Below are positions 15,273 through 17,081 of a stretch of DNA of 17,081 nucleotides, piece after piece (the stretch's first letter is position 1; every line of letters begins with the position of its first letter). The notes under the pieces are model-generated. The model saw only the letters and a list, made by a program, of their open reading frames with translations. It ran no database searches and was not told the origin of the DNA. The translations under genes were made by a program, and so were the position numbers. The DNA is from Panacagrimonas sp052387335 (lineage in GTDB: Bacteria > Pseudomonadota > Gammaproteobacteria > Nevskiales > Nevskiaceae). The DNA is taken from positions 1 to 17,081 of the forward strand of contig JBQTJH010000081.1 of the NCBI GenBank assembly GCA_052387335.1. The letters run 5' to 3'.

Positions 15273-15646
15273 ACGGCGTCGCCATCGCGTCGCTGTGGAT
15301 AGGCTCAGCGCTGGGCTTCGTCGCGGTGGCGTTCGGCGCGTTTGGCGCCCATGCACTGCGCAGTCGGCTATCCGCTGAGATGTTGGCGATCTGGAAAACG
15401 GCCAACGAATACCACTTCTACCACGTGCTGGCGCTGTTGCTCGTCGGCGTGATCGCGCGCCAGAACCGCGTGCCGGGGCTGGACGTGTCCGCCGCTTGCT
15501 TCATCGCCGGCACCCTGATTTTTTCCGGCAGCCTGTATCTGCTGGCGCTCACCGGCACGCGCTGGCTGGGCGCCATCACACCGATCGGCGGCCTGTTCCT
15601 GCTGGCCGGCTGGGCCTGGCTAGCCTGGAGCCTGTGGCGCGCATAG
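15269..15646 (+). CDS. DUF423 family membrane protein (YgdD-like)
   Basis: The 125-residue product is a small inner-membrane protein with about four hydrophobic helices. It carries the DUF423 signature GFVAVAFGAFGAHALRSRLS near residues 16-35 and ANEYHFYHVLALLLVG near 45-60. Function is unknown in the family. The ATG overlaps the stop of the upstream oxidoreductase gene (ATGA), and dusB begins 11 bases after its stop, so all three are probably one transcript. Confidence 0.9.
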   Translation: MNGVAIASLWIGSALGFVAVAFGAFGAHALRSRLSAEMLAIWKTANEYHFYHVLALLLVGVIARQNRVPGLDVSAACFIAGTLIFSGSLYLLALTGTRWLGAITPIGGLFLLAGWAWLAWSLWRA

Positions 15647-15657
15647 GGTCTACGCCG

Positions 15658-16662
15658 ATGCGGATTGGTCCCTACCTGATTGAACCGGCGCTCGTGCTCG
15701 CGCCGATGGCGGGCGTGACCGACCTGCCGTTTCGTCGCTTGTGCCGTCAATCCGGCGCCGGCCTGGTGGTGTCGGAGATGACCAGCTCTGACCCCACGCT
15801 CTGGCATACGGAAAAGTCACGGCTGCGACGCGAGCACGACAGCGAGATTCGCCCTGTCGCAGTCCAGATCGCCGGCTATGACCCGGCTGCGATGGCGCTG
15901 GCGGCGCGCTTCAACGTCGAGCACGGCGCACAGATCATCGACATCAACATGGGATGCCCGGCCAAGAAGGTGTGTCGCGTCGACGCCGGTTCTGCGCTGA
16001 TGCGTGACGAGCCGCTGGTGGCACGTATCCTCGCCGCCGTGGTCGCCGCCGTAAACGTGCCGGTGACACTCAAGATTCGCACTGGCTGGGCGCGTACGCA
16101 GCGCAATGCACTGAGCATCGCGCGCATTGCGCAGGACTGCGGCATCGCCGCGCTGACCGTGCACGGACGCACGCGCGAAGATCAATACCAGGGCGCAGCC
16201 GAGTACGAGACCATCGCAGCGGTCAAGGCGGCCGTCGGTATTCCGGTGCTCGCCAATGGCGACATCGACAGCGGCGCCAAGGCCCGCGCCGTGCTGACGC
16301 AAACCGGGGTCGACGGCTTGATGATCGGCCGCGCAGCACTGGGTCGGCCATGGATATTTCGCGAGATCACCCACTACCTGCGCACCGGCCAGAACTTGCC
16401 GCCGCCCAACGCCGCACGCACCGCGGCTGTATTGCTCTCTCACTTGGACGCGCTCTACCAGCTCTATGGCGAAGGGCGAGGCGTCCGCGTGGCGCGCAAG
16501 CACATCCAGTGGTACTGCCAGAGCCATCCCGACGCAGCCACGTTCTGGAGTTCGATCAACAAGGTCGAAGATGCAGATGAGCAGCGCCGCGCGGTGCGGG
16601 CATTCTTCCACGGCGTACAGGCTGGAGGCGCGCTCCCGCCCGGCTTGGAGCTGGCAGCCTAG
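15658..16662 (+). CDS. dusB: tRNA-dihydrouridine synthase DusB
   Basis: This FMN enzyme reduces uridine to dihydrouridine in the D-loop of tRNAs. The 334-residue product has the TIM-barrel start LVLAPMAGVTDLPFRRLCR, the catalytic cysteine C100 in INMGCPAKKV, and the substrate/FMN motifs LTVHGRTREDQY, VLANGDI and GLMIGRAALGRPWIF. The GCPAKKV pattern and length fit DusB rather than DusA or DusC. The position after KKV, usually Asn in DusB (KKVNR), is Cys here. In many gammaproteobacteria dusB is followed by fis; here the next gene is a convergent H1-like peptide gene. Confidence 0.94.
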   Translation: MRIGPYLIEPALVLAPMAGVTDLPFRRLCRQSGAGLVVSEMTSSDPTLWHTEKSRLRREHDSEIRPVAVQIAGYDPAAMALAARFNVEHGAQIIDINMGCPAKKVCRVDAGSALMRDEPLVARILAAVVAAVNVPVTLKIRTGWARTQRNALSIARIAQDCGIAALTVHGRTREDQYQGAAEYETIAAVKAAVGIPVLANGDIDSGAKARAVLTQTGVDGLMIGRAALGRPWIFREITHYLRTGQNLPPPNAARTAAVLLSHLDALYQLYGEGRGVRVARKHIQWYCQSHPDAATFWSSINKVEDADEQRRAVRAFFHGVQAGGALPPGLELAA

Positions 16663-16718
16663 CGGCAATTTGTAGGCTGTTTTCAGCTGCTTTAGCTGTC
16701 GCCCGGCCGAATCGCAGG

Positions 16719-16764
16719 CAAAAAAAACGCGGCGAATAATCGCCGCGTTAGCAACCAAAGGTTG
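16719..16764 (-). terminator. Rho-independent terminator of the H1-like gene
   Basis: On the minus strand a perfect 9-bp GC-rich stem (AACGCGGCG with CGCCGCGTT, 16726-16749, 6-base loop) runs directly into a tract of eight T residues, starting 20 bases after the stop codon. A small second hairpin (CAACC-AAA-GGTTG, 16752-16764) precedes it. On the plus strand the stem could also slow transcripts leaving dusB, but no T tract follows in that direction. Confidence 0.9.
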
Positions 16765-16768
16765 TGGC

Positions 16769-16897
16769 TTACTTCTTCTTCGCAACCTTCTTCGCAGCTT
16801 TCTTGGCCACCTTCTTGACGGCCTTCTTTGCAACTTTCTTGGCAGCTTTCTTCGCAGGCGCCTTCTTGGCGGCCGGCTTCTTCTTGGCTACAGGCAT
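16769..16897 (-). CDS. Histone H1-like Lys/Ala-rich peptide
   Basis: The 42-residue product begins MPVAKKKPAAKKAPAKK and continues in AKK/VKK repeats to a KKK end; 20 residues are lysine and 13 alanine, with no acidic residues. It resembles the lysine-rich tails of bacterial H1-like nucleoid proteins (AlgP/HctB-like) and is likely to bind DNA non-specifically. The start is fixed by a strong Shine-Dalgarno sequence, AGGAGAT, 5 bases before the ATG. Lysine codons mix AAG and AAA. It is a monocistronic unit with its own promoter region and terminator. It is too short for most gene callers, and it has a long shadow frame over it. Confidence 0.85.
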   Translation of the reverse strand: MPVAKKKPAAKKAPAKKAAKKVAKKAVKKVAKKAAKKVAKKK

Positions 16898-16985
16898 GAC
16901 GATCTCCTAAACGTGAAATCAAAGCGGTCAGATCCGACAACGCCCACCGTCGACGGCGGCCAACCACGTCCCATAGTGTACTTAC

Positions 16986-17014
16986 TACATTTAAAACACA
17001 AGATGTTGTGTCAA
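16986..17014 (-). promoter_or_regulatory. Promoter region with dyad upstream of the H1-like gene
   Basis: On the minus strand a perfect -35 hexamer TTGACA is at 17014-17009 in an AT-rich patch. A -10 is less clear: TGTAGT with a 19-base spacer, or AATGTA with 17 bases, are the nearest candidates. The inverted repeat ACACAA-CATC-TTGTGT (16996-17011) overlaps the -35 and spacer, suggesting an operator. The leader would be roughly 80 bases long. Confidence 0.5.
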
Positions 17015-17032
17015 TACCTTTCCGGCATTTTT

Positions 17033-17081
17033 TTACCGTCTGTCGGAAAGTTTCGCGTCGCGCGCCATCACCTCGGCTACC
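17033..17081 (-). CDS. Possible C-terminal tail of a gene entering from the right edge
   Basis: A minus-strand frame is open from the window edge and ends with EVMARDAKLSDRR and TAA at 17035-17033, followed by an A-rich stretch. Fifteen codons are too few to identify a family. It could equally be a chance open stretch; the abrupt change from GC-rich to AT-rich bases right after the stop is the main support. Confidence 0.3.
   Translation of the reverse strand, partial: VAEVMARDAKLSDRR

Noticed and set aside
16692..16967. A 91-residue Glu/Cys-rich frame overlapping the H1-like gene
   Set aside because: It is the AKK repeat read in another frame; the Shine-Dalgarno sequence and stop/terminator placement support the 42-residue frame.

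Overview
The window is high-GC bacterial DNA with tightly packed genes. The flagellar operon order, a sigma-54 (RpoN) promoter, a DusB-type dihydrouridine synthase, a lysine-rich H1-like peptide and REP-like GGGAGAGGG palindromes suggest a gammaproteobacterium, perhaps near the Xanthomonadales/Nevskiales. That placement is inference; no rRNA or other phylogenetic marker is present.

Layout. (1) 1-4953, minus strand: the flagellar switch and export operon fliL-fliM-fliN-fliO-fliP-fliQ-fliR-flhB, with flhB cut by the left edge. A -24/-12 sigma-54 promoter (4992-5007) sits just upstream of fliL. Two REP-like elements lie in the operon, one between fliQ and fliR and one inside the fliO reading frame. 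(2) 5146-7790, minus: murI (glutamate racemase) and sppA (signal peptide peptidase), joined by a TGATG stop/start. (3) 7874-13196, minus: a leucine/isovalerate degradation cluster in transcription order liuA (isovaleryl-CoA dehydrogenase), liuB (methylcrotonyl-CoA carboxylase beta) and liuD (alpha, biotin-bearing). liuC and liuE are absent. Between liuB and liuD is a small GxxExxY-family, PD-(D/E)XK-like gene framed by inverted repeats. An empty, hairpin-forming element with the same ends lies between liuA and liuB. (4) 13309-13956, plus: a divergent TetR-family regulator, with a near-perfect palindrome in the shared intergenic region as candidate operator. (5) 14094-16662, plus: a saccharopine-dehydrogenase-like / trans-acting enoyl reductase-like oxidoreductase, a DUF423 membrane protein and dusB, closely spaced. 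(6) 16769-16897, minus: a 42-residue Lys/Ala-rich histone H1-like gene with a strong Shine-Dalgarno sequence and a clear terminator. A possible C-terminal tail of another minus-strand gene enters from the right edge.

How the genes work together: the flagellar block builds the C-ring and the membrane export gate under probable RpoN control. LiuA and the LiuB/LiuD carboxylase catalyse successive steps from isovaleryl-CoA to 3-methylglutaconyl-CoA, probably repressed by the divergent TetR protein. The most unusual feature is the repeat family at both gene junctions of the liu operon: one copy carries a nuclease-fold gene whose start codon lies in the repeat, and the other is an empty derivative. 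No rRNA, tRNA, CRISPR array or recognisable transposase was seen, and no stretch above 200 bases lacks a gene.
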